Notes under the pieces: generated by a model
The model's database searches: none
What the model saw: only the letters and a program-made list of their open reading frames with translations
What the model was told of the DNA's origin: nothing
Made by a program: the position numbers and the translations under genes
In this document: positions 54,359 to 63,233 of the stretch, one piece after another
How positions within the stretch are numbered: the first letter of the stretch is position 1
How the letters are laid out: every line of letters begins with the position of its first letter
DNA from: Cryomorphaceae bacterium
Lineage (GTDB): Bacteria; Bacteroidota; Bacteroidia; Flavobacteriales_D; Sanyastnellaceae
Direction of reading: 5' to 3'
Assembly (NCBI GenBank): GCA_016124575.1
Contig: WGNM01000020.1
Coordinates: 1-64,000 of the forward strand
Length of the DNA: 64,000 bases

Positions 54359-54395
54359 GAAGTAAGAAACGAGGAAGCCTCCTAACAGGACTATT

Positions 54396-55142
54396 ATGGC
54401 TGAAAAAGTACGAACTATTCTTATCTCACAACCGAAGCCTGCGACTGATAAATCGCCTTATTACGATTTAGCGAAAAAGCACAGCTTGAAGATTGATTTT
54501 AGGCCTTTCATTCACGTGGAGCCTGTTTCTTCGCAGGAATTTCGACAACAACGGGTGAATATATTGGAGCATGGCGCGGTAATATTCACTTCTCGCAATG
54601 CGGTGGATCACTTTTTCCGCATGTGTCAAGAGATGAGATTAACGGTGCCTGACACCATGAAGTACTTTTGTATTTCTGAGTCGACTGCGTATTACCTACA
54701 GAAGTACGTTGTTTTCAGAAAGCGCAAGATTTTCCACGGCACCTTGAAATTTGCTGATTTGATGGATTCTATCAAGAAGCACAAGCAAGAAAAGTTTTTG
54801 TTACCATCATCGGATCTTCTGAAGCCCTCTATTCCGCAATTATTGGAAGACAATAAGATTGAATACTCGAGAGCTACCATGTACCGCACTGTTTGTAGTG
54901 ATTTATCTGATTTATCAGATGTATTCTACGACATGTTGGTATTTTTCTCACCGAGTGGAATTGAGTCGTTGTTCAAGAATTTCCCTGATTTCGAGCAAAA
55001 CAACACACGCATTGCCTGTTTTGGTCCGACCACTGTTCAAGCGGCTGAAGAAGCAGGATTGAAAGTGAACGTTAGTGCACCGAATCCGAAAGCGCCATCG
55101 ATGACCATGGCCATTGAGAATTACATTCTTGGAAAAGACTAA
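54396..55142 (+). CDS. hemD: Uroporphyrinogen-III synthase
   Basis: Closes the tetrapyrrole ring in haem synthesis, 248 residues. The family has few invariant motifs. Here ILISQPKPATDKSPYYDLAKK at the start (in parts ILISQPKP and YYDLAKK), IFTSRNAVDHFF near 60-72 (the I-x-T-S-x-N/G-A motif), FFSPSGIESLFKNFP near 185-200 and CFGPTTVQAAEEAGLKV near 212-230 all match. Position after DUF4271 and before rnpA is the usual Bacteroidota arrangement. The 3' end overlaps the rnpA start. Identification is by motifs plus context. Confidence 0.85.
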   Translation: MAEKVRTILISQPKPATDKSPYYDLAKKHSLKIDFRPFIHVEPVSSQEFRQQRVNILEHGAVIFTSRNAVDHFFRMCQEMRLTVPDTMKYFCISESTAYYLQKYVVFRKRKIFHGTLKFADLMDSIKKHKQEKFLLPSSDLLKPSIPQLLEDNKIEYSRATMYRTVCSDLSDLSDVFYDMLVFFSPSGIESLFKNFPDFEQNNTRIACFGPTTVQAAEEAGLKVNVSAPNPKAPSMTMAIENYILGKD

Positions 55143-55599
55143 AGAAATTCCAGAGTCGAACAAAAAGTCTCTGGGATTTACAAAAGAGGAACGCCTGTAT
55201 CACCGCAGGATCTTGGAGAACGTGTTTCAAACAGGGACACCCATCAAAGATTACCCCTTTATTTTATTGCATTTGAAAACGCCGCTGTTCACTACGTATC
55301 CAGCGCAATGTGCTGTTACAGCTAGCAAACGCAATTTCAAGCGCGCGGTAGATAGGAACCGCATAAAACGATTGATGCGTGAAGCTTGGCGCGTGCAGAA
55401 AAGCAAGGTATACGAGGCGCTTCAATCAAAAGAAGAGCAGCGCGCCATTGTTATTATGTATGTTGGTAAAGAGCTACCTGAATTTGCGCTCGTTTCACGT
55501 AAAATAACTTCTTTGGTCAATCGTTTAAAAGAAGATATCGTTACTTTACGTGTACCGACTCCCTTACCAGACAAAAAAGATGAAGAATCTACGTCATAA
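55129..55599 (+). CDS. rnpA: Ribonuclease P protein component
   Basis: Protein subunit of the tRNA 5'-processing enzyme, about 156 residues. The RNA-binding core FTKEERLYHRRILENVFQTG at the start and the RNR motif KRAVDRNRIKRLMREAWR near 75 are clear. No ATG exists in frame before the core. The start must be a TTG: I use 55129 (with GAGAA eight bases ahead), and 55114 is an alternative. The gene overlaps hemD by 14 bases at the 5' end and the S41 protease gene by 20 at the 3' end. The last 15 residues are low-complexity and encoded by the overlap. Confidence 0.88.
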   Translation: MEKTKEIPESNKKSLGFTKEERLYHRRILENVFQTGTPIKDYPFILLHLKTPLFTTYPAQCAVTASKRNFKRAVDRNRIKRLMREAWRVQKSKVYEALQSKEEQRAIVIMYVGKELPEFALVSRKITSLVNRLKEDIVTLRVPTPLPDKKDEESTS

Positions 55600-57229
55600 A
55601 CTCCTTTTACTAGCGCTGCCAGTGGCCGTTCTATTTACCGCTTTTACTGCTGCAGATGAGTATTTTGAGATCTCAAAAAATCTTGAAATCTTCACCAATC
55701 TGTACAAAGAGCTCAACATCTATTATGTTGACGAGACAGAGCCAGGATCATTGATGAAAGAGGGCATTGACGCCATGTTGAAGTCGCTCGATCCGTATAC
55801 CGTATACTATCCGGAATCGAAGATTGAAGACTATCAGTTCATGACTACCGGACAATACGGTGGAATTGGAGCGTTGATTAATACCGTTGATGGTAAAATA
55901 ACCATAGTTGAGCCGTATAAAGGCTACGCCGCGCAAACGGCAGGATTGAAGGCCGGTGATGCAGTGTTGAGCATTGATGGCAAGGTACTAGATGGGAAAA
56001 ATCAGGATGAAATAAGTGAACTGCTGAAAGGACAGCCGGGGACATTCGTTAAAATTGCTGTTGAACGTGAGGGTGAAAATGCCCCTATTGTTTTCGACGT
56101 AGAACGCCAAGAAGTAAAGATACCAGACGTCCCTTATTACGGGATGCTTGATGAACAAACGGGATATGTGCAGCTTCGCAGCTTTACCAAAACGGCCAGC
56201 ATGGAAGTCCGCAAAGCCATTGTTGAACTGCGCGATCAAAAAGGCATGACGCAATTGATCTTCGACTTACGAGGAAACGGCGGTGGACTGTTGCGAGAGG
56301 CAGTGAACATAGTAAACTTTTTTGTCCCTAAAGGCGAAGAGATCGTGAGTACCCGAGGCAAAATAGACGAGTGGAACAAAAAACACGTAGCACTTGACGA
56401 ACCACTTGCGGCCAACCTCCCTCTTATCGTTTTGGTTGACCAAGGGTCTGCATCAGCGTCGGAAATCGTTTCTGGGGCGCTGCAAGATTTAGACAGAGCG
56501 GTAGTTGTAGGAAAGACAACCTTCGGAAAAGGACTTGTGCAACAAACCAAAGACTTGAGCTACAACACCAAATTAAAGCTTACGGTAGCCAAATACTACA
56601 TCCCAAGTGGACGTTGCATTCAGAAGCTTGATTACTCGCATCGCGATGCCATAAACGGAGTTGACGCCGTTCCTGATAGTTTGATTAAACCTTTCAAAAC
56701 TGCCAATGGCCGCACCGTTTATGACGGCCGCGGCATCACGCCAGATGTAGATGTGGAGCAAGAAGAGTTGAGCAACATATTAAATGGGCTGTTGTCTAAC
56801 AACATCATTTTCAAATACGCCACCAGCTACGCACAAAAACACCAAGAAATTCCTGAACCTGAAAAGTTTGACCTCGGCACACAGTACGACGACTTTGTGC
56901 AATATGCCATGTCGAAAGATTTCTCGTATAACACGGGCACCGAAGCCATTCTGAAAGAACTCAAGCAGATGGCTGAGGCTGAACGTTACTATCAAGGAGC
57001 TGAAGAAGCGTTTGCAAATTTGGAAGCCAGCATCTCACCAGAACGCTCACGTGACCTTGTAAAGTTCAGAGAGCAGATTGAGTACACCCTTGAAGAAGAG
57101 ATCATTAGCAGGTATTACTACCAAGAAGGCGCCATCCGCTATGCACTAGCGAACGACCCTTTTGTTGCTGAAGCCATCGACATCTTCAAGAATCGTTATA
57201 GCGGAATTCTTGCTGGCACCGATAAATAG
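55580..57229 (+). CDS. C-terminal processing peptidase (S41 family, PDZ)
   Basis: 549 residues. Signal peptide or N-anchor at about 1-24 (LLALPVAVLFTAFTAADE), an N-terminal helical region, PDZ domain near 85-160 (GGIGALI, GLKAGDAVLSIDG), and the protease domain with catalytic Ser in DQGSASASEIVSGAL and Lys in GKTTFGKGLVQQ. A C-terminal helical part of about 150 residues follows. Periplasmic protease of CtpA/Prc type that removes or degrades tails of exported proteins. The ATG at 55580 was preferred over 55550 because it starts just before the signal. It overlaps rnpA by 20 bases. Confidence 0.9.
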   Translation: MKNLRHKLLLLALPVAVLFTAFTAADEYFEISKNLEIFTNLYKELNIYYVDETEPGSLMKEGIDAMLKSLDPYTVYYPESKIEDYQFMTTGQYGGIGALINTVDGKITIVEPYKGYAAQTAGLKAGDAVLSIDGKVLDGKNQDEISELLKGQPGTFVKIAVEREGENAPIVFDVERQEVKIPDVPYYGMLDEQTGYVQLRSFTKTASMEVRKAIVELRDQKGMTQLIFDLRGNGGGLLREAVNIVNFFVPKGEEIVSTRGKIDEWNKKHVALDEPLAANLPLIVLVDQGSASASEIVSGALQDLDRAVVVGKTTFGKGLVQQTKDLSYNTKLKLTVAKYYIPSGRCIQKLDYSHRDAINGVDAVPDSLIKPFKTANGRTVYDGRGITPDVDVEQEELSNILNGLLSNNIIFKYATSYAQKHQEIPEPEKFDLGTQYDDFVQYAMSKDFSYNTGTEAILKELKQMAEAERYYQGAEEAFANLEASISPERSRDLVKFREQIEYTLEEEIISRYYYQEGAIRYALANDPFVAEAIDIFKNRYSGILAGTDK

Positions 57230-57235
57230 TTTCTC

Positions 57236-58834
57236 GTGGTATTTCTCGATAAGGCAGTAAACTACCTTTACATCATTGGGCTTGTCCTCATGGCCGTTGG
57301 ATTATCATTTTCCAATTGGCTGATGAGTTTCTCGTCGTTTTGGTTGTTGGGCTGTTGGGCCATTGATCAGGCCATCATTACCCGACAAGAACGTCGCGAG
57401 CGGTGGCAAAAAGCCTTGCGAAATCCGTGGTTTTATCTACTACTTAGTGTTTACCTCTTGCACGTAGTATGGATGGTCAGCACCGAGCACATTGACTCAG
57501 GTATGCGTGACCTGCGCATAAAGCTTCCCTTATTGCTGTTTCCCGTTCTTCTTTTCACCTTTAGAGAACTGAGTAACACAGCCTATAAATACCTCTTCAC
57601 ATTTCTTGCACTTGGCGCGGGTGCAGCGGCGTTGGCATGCTTAATGATCCCCGCAGGGCTGTGGAATAGACCTTACGACAACGTCCGCGAAATTTCAGTA
57701 TTCATATCCCACATCCGCTTTAGCATACTGCTCGTTTTTTGTACCGCTTACCTCCTGCCACTAGTGCGAAAGCAGCCCCTGTGGGTTTTGGTCATCGGTA
57801 TATACGGTGTGTTTTTATGGACATTGGAGTCGGTAACAGGGTTTATGCTTTTGCTCGTTGTCTTTATCTTGTATTTGTTACATGCCAAGCAGTTTGGGAT
57901 GTCTAACAAGTTGCGAAAGATTGGCATCGGCCTTTTTGCCCTATTTACACTTACCATTACTCTATTGATCACCATTTTGGTGCAAGACTATTTCAGGGTC
58001 AACCCAGACGAAGAGATTGTTTTAGAGGCCACACCATCTGGAGAGTTGTACTCGCACAACATGGATAGCCACTTACGAGAAAACGGACATTACATTTGGC
58101 GGAACATTGCTTGGGGAGAGTTGACATCCAGCTGGAACCTGCGCAGCGATATGTCTTTCGATGGTTTGGATGGCCGCGGACAAGTCCTTAGCATCACAGC
58201 CATTCGATACCTCACTTCACTAGGTTATAGAAAAGATGCAACTGGCGTGACTGCTTTAAGTGATGACGATGTTGCCAACATAGAACGAGGAGTGACCTCG
58301 ATTTTAGAGTTTCAGCACAGCGGCATGCGAAGACGCATGGATAAGATACTTTTCGAGGTAGACAACTATTTGAACGGTGGAAACCCTAGCGGGAATAGCA
58401 TCTTTCAGCGACTTGAGTTTTGGAGAGCATCTCAGCACATCATAGCTGAACACCCCCTCGTTGGTGTTGGCACCGGCGATGTAAATGCTGCAATGGAGGG
58501 TGCCTACGAAGAAATTGAAACGCAGTTATTGCCCATCTTCCGACTTCGACCGCACAACCAATACCTTACTTTTTGGGTGGCATTTGGCATTGCAGGTCCC
58601 ATTATTTTGCTTGCGCTTGTTTTGTTGCCATTTTTGAACAAGCACCACTACCGCGGTTATTTGTTCACCGTTTTCATCGTCTTGATATCTCTATCATTCA
58701 TCACAGAAGACAGCTTGGAGACTCAGGCAGGCGTTACTTTTTTCTCGTTTTTCGCCGCCCTTTTTACCGGACAATCGACTAATAATTATCTCAGCAATTT
58801 GTTCAAGACCTCTTCAGCAGAAAAAGGCAACTGA
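57236..58834 (+). CDS. O-antigen ligase-like membrane protein (Wzy_C family)
   Basis: 532 residues with about ten hydrophobic segments and a large extracytoplasmic loop near 260-430 containing SHNMDSHLRENGHYIWRN and the WRASQHIIAEHPLVGVGTGD motif characteristic of Wzy/WaaL ligases and polymerases. FRLRPHNQYLTFWVAFG near 430-447 is the second family motif with the catalytic-type His. It should join or polymerise lipid-linked glycan chains. Whether ligase or polymerase cannot be decided. Its start is a GTG at 57236, six bases after the protease stop. The 3' end overlaps the convergent glycosyltransferase by 49 bases. Confidence 0.8.
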   Translation: MVFLDKAVNYLYIIGLVLMAVGLSFSNWLMSFSSFWLLGCWAIDQAIITRQERRERWQKALRNPWFYLLLSVYLLHVVWMVSTEHIDSGMRDLRIKLPLLLFPVLLFTFRELSNTAYKYLFTFLALGAGAAALACLMIPAGLWNRPYDNVREISVFISHIRFSILLVFCTAYLLPLVRKQPLWVLVIGIYGVFLWTLESVTGFMLLLVVFILYLLHAKQFGMSNKLRKIGIGLFALFTLTITLLITILVQDYFRVNPDEEIVLEATPSGELYSHNMDSHLRENGHYIWRNIAWGELTSSWNLRSDMSFDGLDGRGQVLSITAIRYLTSLGYRKDATGVTALSDDDVANIERGVTSILEFQHSGMRRRMDKILFEVDNYLNGGNPSGNSIFQRLEFWRASQHIIAEHPLVGVGTGDVNAAMEGAYEEIETQLLPIFRLRPHNQYLTFWVAFGIAGPIILLALVLLPFLNKHHYRGYLFTVFIVLISLSFITEDSLETQAGVTFFSFFAALFTGQSTNNYLSNLFKTSSAEKGN

Positions 58835-59757
58835 CCATTTTCGGGGTGTTGAGAAGCGACCAAATACCTTGCTTTTGGTCCGATCGGTTGCCACCTGCGT
58901 GGGTATATCGGCCGTTTTGGCGAATACAATCCAACAGCATTTATTCCAAGGGCTGCAGCGATGTGCAGCGGGCCAGTAGACGCCGCCACAACAGCATCAA
59001 CAGTACCAATAGCCTGCATCAGTTCACCGAGTGATAGTTTACCCGTGAGGTCGGTTACCAGTTCCCAAGGGAAATCTTCTCCGATTGCAACACGTTCGCG
59101 TTCAGTTCCTGATATGGCAACCGCGAATCCCCTTTCAACCAGCAGCGCAGCAAGTTCGCCATACGACCGAGCGGGCCATTCGAGGGCGCTGCCATGCGAT
59201 TTTGGGTGAAGGATGACCTTTTTATCTGCCTTCAAAAACGATTGCGCAACCTCTGCATGGCAAGGCGAAACATGCAAATCGTACATATTGCCAATCTCAT
59301 CCAAACGCCATTCAGACTTCAACCCCAGAGCGCTCAGCATCTTCAAATTGTATTGTGCCTCGTGCAGATCTTCCTTCTTACGTGAAAACCACAGCCGGTG
59401 CGACACCTTAAAAAACGTGTGCCAACGTCGACCTGTGGCTACCCTTATTTTAATTTTCGCTGCATAAGCTGCACGTACGACATCTTTCGCCGGGAACACC
59501 AAAAAAACGGCATCCGCGCTGTTAGCGCGAAGAAGATTTGCAGCGGCAGCATCATTGTCTTTCACCGCATCCCAATCAAGGAAATGGTCTACTGCACCGC
59601 ACGCCTCGATGACCGGTTTCGTGTATGCTTTGCCTAGGAAACTGATTTTCACATGCGGGAGCAAGTGTTTCAGCGCAACAGCAAGCGGGAGGGTCAGAAT
59701 CACATCGCCGATGCCATCGGTACGTGTGATGAGCACATGATTGACCTGCTTATTCAT
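58786..59757 (-). CDS. Glycosyltransferase family 9 (heptosyltransferase-like)
   Basis: 323 residues, GT-B fold. ITRTDGIGDVILTLPLAVALK near 10-30 (parts TDGIGDVILTLP) is the acceptor-side N-terminus, GRRWHTFFKVSHRLWF follows, and the donor-binding C-terminal domain has ILHPKSHGSALEWPARSYGEL and VAASTGPLHIAAALGINAVGLYSPKRPIYPRRW, of which AASTGPLHIAAALG is the GT9 hallmark. It likely adds heptose or a related sugar to lipopolysaccharide core. It overlaps the GT2 gene by eight bases (59750-59757) and so is translated together with it. Confidence 0.88.
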   Translation of the reverse strand: MNKQVNHVLITRTDGIGDVILTLPLAVALKHLLPHVKISFLGKAYTKPVIEACGAVDHFLDWDAVKDNDAAAANLLRANSADAVFLVFPAKDVVRAAYAAKIKIRVATGRRWHTFFKVSHRLWFSRKKEDLHEAQYNLKMLSALGLKSEWRLDEIGNMYDLHVSPCHAEVAQSFLKADKKVILHPKSHGSALEWPARSYGELAALLVERGFAVAISGTERERVAIGEDFPWELVTDLTGKLSLGELMQAIGTVDAVVAASTGPLHIAAALGINAVGLYSPKRPIYPRRWQPIGPKARYLVASQHPENGQLPFSAEEVLNKLLR

Positions 59758-60502
59758 TGTGCAAATGCTTAAGTTTCGCGTATTTCCGCCACGTTGCGTA
59801 TGCGCTCAATCGCGCGATGGTGAAGCCCGCTTTTCCATCTAAAAACCCACGTTTTAAGACCAAGTTTTTAATGTATTGGAATATCACTTTCCCAATGACC
59901 AGCGGCCATGAAACATTTTTTCCACGTTCAAAAAGTTCTTTTGAGGCAATGTTTGAGAAATACTCGATTTGTTTCAGGTGATCTTCACGCGTATAGTAGG
60001 AGTAGTGTAGAATATCACCTTTCAAGTGCCCGGATGTCCCGTTGTTTGTCAGCTCAAACTTATCATGTGGATTGACACCACCCCATTCACCGCAACCCTT
60101 TATGAACAAACGCATTTTGGTGTCTGGATACCAGCCCGAGTGATGAATAAACGTACCACAATAATTTGTAAGTCGGTTCATTGAGTAGCCAGAAACACCC
60201 TTTTCAGCGGTTATCGCTGCGCGGATGTTGGAGGCAAGTTCCTCATCTACAGCCTCATCGGCATCAAGCGACAGCACCCATTTGCACGTTGCCAATTGCC
60301 AAGCCCTATTCTTCTGTTGGATGTGTCCGTCGAACGCATGCTGAACAAACCGGGCGCCGAAAGACAGCGCGATTTCCTTTGTTTTATCCACAGAATACGA
60401 GTCCAGCACCACAATTTCGTGTGCCAGATCACTCACTGATGCCAGGCACCGCGCGAGGTTTCGTTCTTCATTGTATGTGATGACTACGACCGAGAGGTCC
60501 AT
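59750..60502 (-). CDS. Glycosyltransferase family 2
   Basis: 250 residues, GT-A fold of the WaaE/KdtX type (LPS core beta-glucosyltransferase-like). Starts LSVVVITYNEERNLARCLAS at 3-22, nucleotide-sugar site with VLDSYSVDKT, and LSLDADEAVDEELAS as the DxD (near 82-88). A YSMNRLTNYCGTFIHHSGWYPDTKMRLF stretch (key parts FIHHSGWYPD and MRLF) fits the WaaE group. The last 60 residues include a hydrophobic patch. It opens the leftward two-gene glycan operon with the GT9 gene, convergent with the O-antigen-ligase gene. Confidence 0.88.
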   Translation of the reverse strand: MDLSVVVITYNEERNLARCLASVSDLAHEIVVLDSYSVDKTKEIALSFGARFVQHAFDGHIQQKNRAWQLATCKWVLSLDADEAVDEELASNIRAAITAEKGVSGYSMNRLTNYCGTFIHHSGWYPDTKMRLFIKGCGEWGGVNPHDKFELTNNGTSGHLKGDILHYSYYTREDHLKQIEYFSNIASKELFERGKNVSWPLVIGKVIFQYIKNLVLKRGFLDGKAGFTIARLSAYATWRKYAKLKHLHNE

Positions 60503-60567
60503 ATCAAAAAGTTAGTGCAAGGTACAACGAATGGCGAAAGTTCGTGGAATAGTGTTGATAAACTCTG

Positions 60568-60597
60568 TTGTTCGCCTACTTCAAAGTGCTAATTTTG
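60568..60597 (+). promoter_or_regulatory. purD promoter
   Basis: TTG (60568-60570), 19 bases, then TAATTTTG (60590-60597), exact -7 box, with the ATG 18 bases further on. Confidence 0.6.
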
Positions 60598-60614
60598 CAA
60601 CAAATCATCACAAA

Positions 60615-61901
60615 ATGAATGTGCTAGTATTGGGTTCAGGTGGAAGAGAGCACGCACTCGCCTGGAAACTGTCCCAAAGTTCGAATTTACAAAACCTATA
60701 TGTCGCCCCTGGCAATGCCGGGACAGCTGGCTTAGCGGTGAATGCACCCATCGACCCTATGGATTTTGATGCCGTAGGTGCTTATGTTTTAGAGCACGCC
60801 ATCAACATCGTTGTCGTTGGCCCTGAGGCGCCCTTGGTTGCTGGCATTGTAGATCACTTTTCGACGAAACCAGAGTTTTCGAAAGTTACCTTTATCGGTC
60901 CATCTGCCAAAGGAGCTCAGTTAGAAGGAAGCAAAGAATTCGCCAAGCGATTCATGCAGCGCCATCAGATACCTACTGCGCGCTATGAGAGTTTCACCAA
61001 GACTAACGTTGCCGATGCGGCAGCCTTTTTAAAGACCTTGAAGCCACCATACGTCATCAAAGCCGACGGACTAGCTGCTGGTAAGGGCGTGATTATCACC
61101 CGCGATTATCAGGAAGCCATTGATACTGTGAACGACATGATTTTGAGTTCAGCCTTTGGCAAAGCTGGGAGTACAGTTGTGATTGAAGAATTTATGGACG
61201 GCATTGAAGTATCGATGTTCGCCATTACCGACGGGGAATCGTTCAAGATTTTACCAGAGGCGAAAGACTACAAGCGCATTGGAGAAGGTGATAGCGGTCC
61301 AAACACAGGCGGTATGGGAGCCATATCTCCGGTAGCGTTCGTGAACGCCGAGTTCATGGAGAAAGTGAAAAACCAGATCATCATCCCAACAGTTAAAGGT
61401 TTACATATCGAGAAAATTAATTACAAGGGATTTCTCTTTTTTGGCTTGATGAAAGTCCAAGGCGACCCTTTTGTAGTTGAATACAACTGCCGACTAGGAG
61501 ACCCAGAATCGGAGGTTATCATACCCCGCATTAAATCAGACCTTTTGCATTTCTTTGAAGGCATCGCCAGCGGCACCTTGTCTGAATGTGACCTAGAATT
61601 AGACGATCGGTTTGCCACAACAGTTATTGTAGCTTCAGGAGGATATCCGGATGCCTATGAAAAGGGCAAGAAAATCGCGTTACCACGTCAGAGCGACAGT
61701 ATCGTTTTTCATGCTGGAACCATAGAAGTGGATGGCGAGTTGCAAACCAATGGCGGACGTGTTTTGGCGGTTACGTCGATGGGAGCAGATATGGATGAAG
61801 CATTGGAGCGCAGCTACAGCACAATAGAGTCGACAGAATTCGACGGGATGTACTACAGAAAAGATATAGGTTTCGACCTCAGAAAAGCGGTAAAGAGTTA
61901 G
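60615..61901 (+). CDS. purD: Phosphoribosylamine-glycine ligase (GAR synthetase)
   Basis: Second step of purine synthesis, ATP-grasp ligase of about 428 residues, cytoplasmic. N-terminal VLVLGSGGREHALAWKL at 4-20, the ATP-grasp region with YVIKADGLAAGKGVIIT near 140-156, GPNTGGMGAISP near 225-236, and EYNCRLGDPESEVI near 285 all present. The frame is open 28 codons upstream, but the ATG at 60615 fits the family and follows the promoter by 18 bases. It is convergent with the small DUF6341-like gene, overlapping it by four bases. Confidence 0.95.
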   Translation: MNVLVLGSGGREHALAWKLSQSSNLQNLYVAPGNAGTAGLAVNAPIDPMDFDAVGAYVLEHAINIVVVGPEAPLVAGIVDHFSTKPEFSKVTFIGPSAKGAQLEGSKEFAKRFMQRHQIPTARYESFTKTNVADAAAFLKTLKPPYVIKADGLAAGKGVIITRDYQEAIDTVNDMILSSAFGKAGSTVVIEEFMDGIEVSMFAITDGESFKILPEAKDYKRIGEGDSGPNTGGMGAISPVAFVNAEFMEKVKNQIIIPTVKGLHIEKINYKGFLFFGLMKVQGDPFVVEYNCRLGDPESEVIIPRIKSDLLHFFEGIASGTLSECDLELDDRFATTVIVASGGYPDAYEKGKKIALPRQSDSIVFHAGTIEVDGELQTNGGRVLAVTSMGADMDEALERSYSTIESTEFDGMYYRKDIGFDLRKAVKS

Positions 61902-62086
61902 GCTATTTTGCCTTCTTTTTCAGCTTGCTTGTTGTAGCTCGATTGCATTTTCAACCAAACAAACAAGCCAACGAAGCCGCCAACAATTACAGCCCAGTTG
62001 AACATATTGCTAATTGGCATGAGTACAGATTCGAAAGTAGACTCAAGAAAAACTCCGATTGGTTCAATTATTTCTTGTAGGTTCAT
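61898..62086 (-). CDS. Small single-pass membrane protein, DUF6341-like (62 aa)
   Basis: 62 residues with one hydrophobic helix near 27-45 (WAVIVGGFVGLFVWLKM) and a hydrophilic Lys- and Glu-rich end. The layout (IEPIGVFLESTFESVLMP, then N-x-x-N-W-x-(I/V)-x-x-x-G-F-x-x-x-F-x-W-x-K) resembles DUF6341 proteins, which in Flavobacteriia sit beside purD and a DUF6427 gene, as here. Function unknown. It diverges from the DUF6427 gene and meets purD tail to tail. Confidence 0.7.
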   Translation of the reverse strand: MNLQEIIEPIGVFLESTFESVLMPISNMFNWAVIVGGFVGLFVWLKMQSSYNKQAEKEGKIA

Positions 62087-62103
62087 TGCGCGTTGAATTT
62101 TGA

Positions 62104-62111
62104 CAAAATTA
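62104..62111 (-). promoter_or_regulatory. -7 promoter box of the DUF6341-like gene
   Basis: TAATTTTG on the minus strand, exact match, 17 bases before the ATG at 62086. The gap to the divergent DUF6427 gene also holds TAATTTTT on the plus strand at 62144-62151. Confidence 0.4.
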
Positions 62112-62163
62112 GGTAAACCACATTAAATGCGACGAACATACGCTAATTTTTATCGACTCTAGC

Positions 62164-63132
62164 ATGTTGTCATTACTTCGATCGAACCAACCCATTGCAT
62201 GGTTAATATTGCCCATGACCGCTGTGCTACTTTGGTTTCTCGACTATTCTTTCGGCACTCCGTTCGTGGAGAATTCAACGGCCAGTAGTTTGATAGCACA
62301 TACTTTTTCGCTTCGACTGCCTATTTGGACACATTGGCCATTGATATTTTTGAATGCTGCACTCGTAAATTACCTTTTGTCGCAACATGAACTGCAACCA
62401 CAGCGAAACAACTTCGCGGGATGGCTCATGCTCGTTCTATTTTGGCTCGCCCCTCCGTCAGTAACCGTGAGTGCCGTGCTTCTGGCCATGCCTTTTTTTA
62501 CATTCAGCTTAACCATCTTGTTGAGCGTGTACAGACAAAACGATGCTGGGGCTGCTTATTTCAATGCTGCATTTCTAGCATCTGTGGGGTCATTGTTTTT
62601 GACAAACGGGGCCATATCATTGCTTCTGATATTATTGTCGCTGTTATACACCCGCACCCCGAATTGGCGTGAGATTACCCTATTAATTCTGGGCACCGCT
62701 TTTCCACCATTGCTGTTCCTGGCTATTTCTTATTTGGCCGATAGTGAAGTTATGTTTCACAGTTTGGGTGCGGCGGCGGTTGAGCTTCCCGGACTAACAT
62801 TGTTGCTCGTTGTATCGATCGGCGCCCTCACCACCGTTGGTTTGCTGAAATTGCTGGGCACATTTGCTACCTCGAGTAACAAATCGAAAAATTCCAAAGC
62901 AGTGTTGATGATCAATGTGATTGGATTCATAATCGGTGCCGGTATGCTCTATCCATCTTCTGCACTCGATGCACTTTACCTCTCGTTTCTGCCTACCGTG
63001 CTTTTCATTCAGGCCATCTTTACTGCGCAAAAAAAGTATTTGTGGCATGATTTGCTTTTTGCTGCCTTCGTAGCTTTCGCCATTTGGTATTGGGTAACAG
63101 TGATTAATGTACCAATGGTTGCACCCCAGTAG
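62164..63132 (+). CDS. DUF6427-like polytopic membrane protein
   Basis: 322 residues, about nine or ten hydrophobic helices, few charged loops. It begins MLSLLRSNQPIAWLILPMTA, as DUF6427 members often do (short basic start, then a helix). The neighbouring purD and DUF6341-like genes fit the Flavobacteriia context of that family. Function unknown. The start is 12 bases after a TAATTTTT element, so the leader is short. No terminator follows. The next gene starts 101 bases downstream. Confidence 0.72.
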   Translation: MLSLLRSNQPIAWLILPMTAVLLWFLDYSFGTPFVENSTASSLIAHTFSLRLPIWTHWPLIFLNAALVNYLLSQHELQPQRNNFAGWLMLVLFWLAPPSVTVSAVLLAMPFFTFSLTILLSVYRQNDAGAAYFNAAFLASVGSLFLTNGAISLLLILLSLLYTRTPNWREITLLILGTAFPPLLFLAISYLADSEVMFHSLGAAAVELPGLTLLLVVSIGALTTVGLLKLLGTFATSSNKSKNSKAVLMINVIGFIIGAGMLYPSSALDALYLSFLPTVLFIQAIFTAQKKYLWHDLLFAAFVAFAIWYWVTVINVPMVAPQ

Positions 63133-63233
63133 GATTTAGCTTACAAAATTCATATCGGTAGTACCGACAAACCGCGCCTTCATGGTTCACGTAATAGGAC
63201 ACATCTCAATATGAGGTGCCTAAACGTAAAACG

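Noticed and set aside
58786-58834. Possible gene fusion or frameshift at the ligase/GT9 overlap
   Set aside because: The genes are on opposite strands and both have full-length, family-typical ends. It is a plain 49-base convergent overlap.
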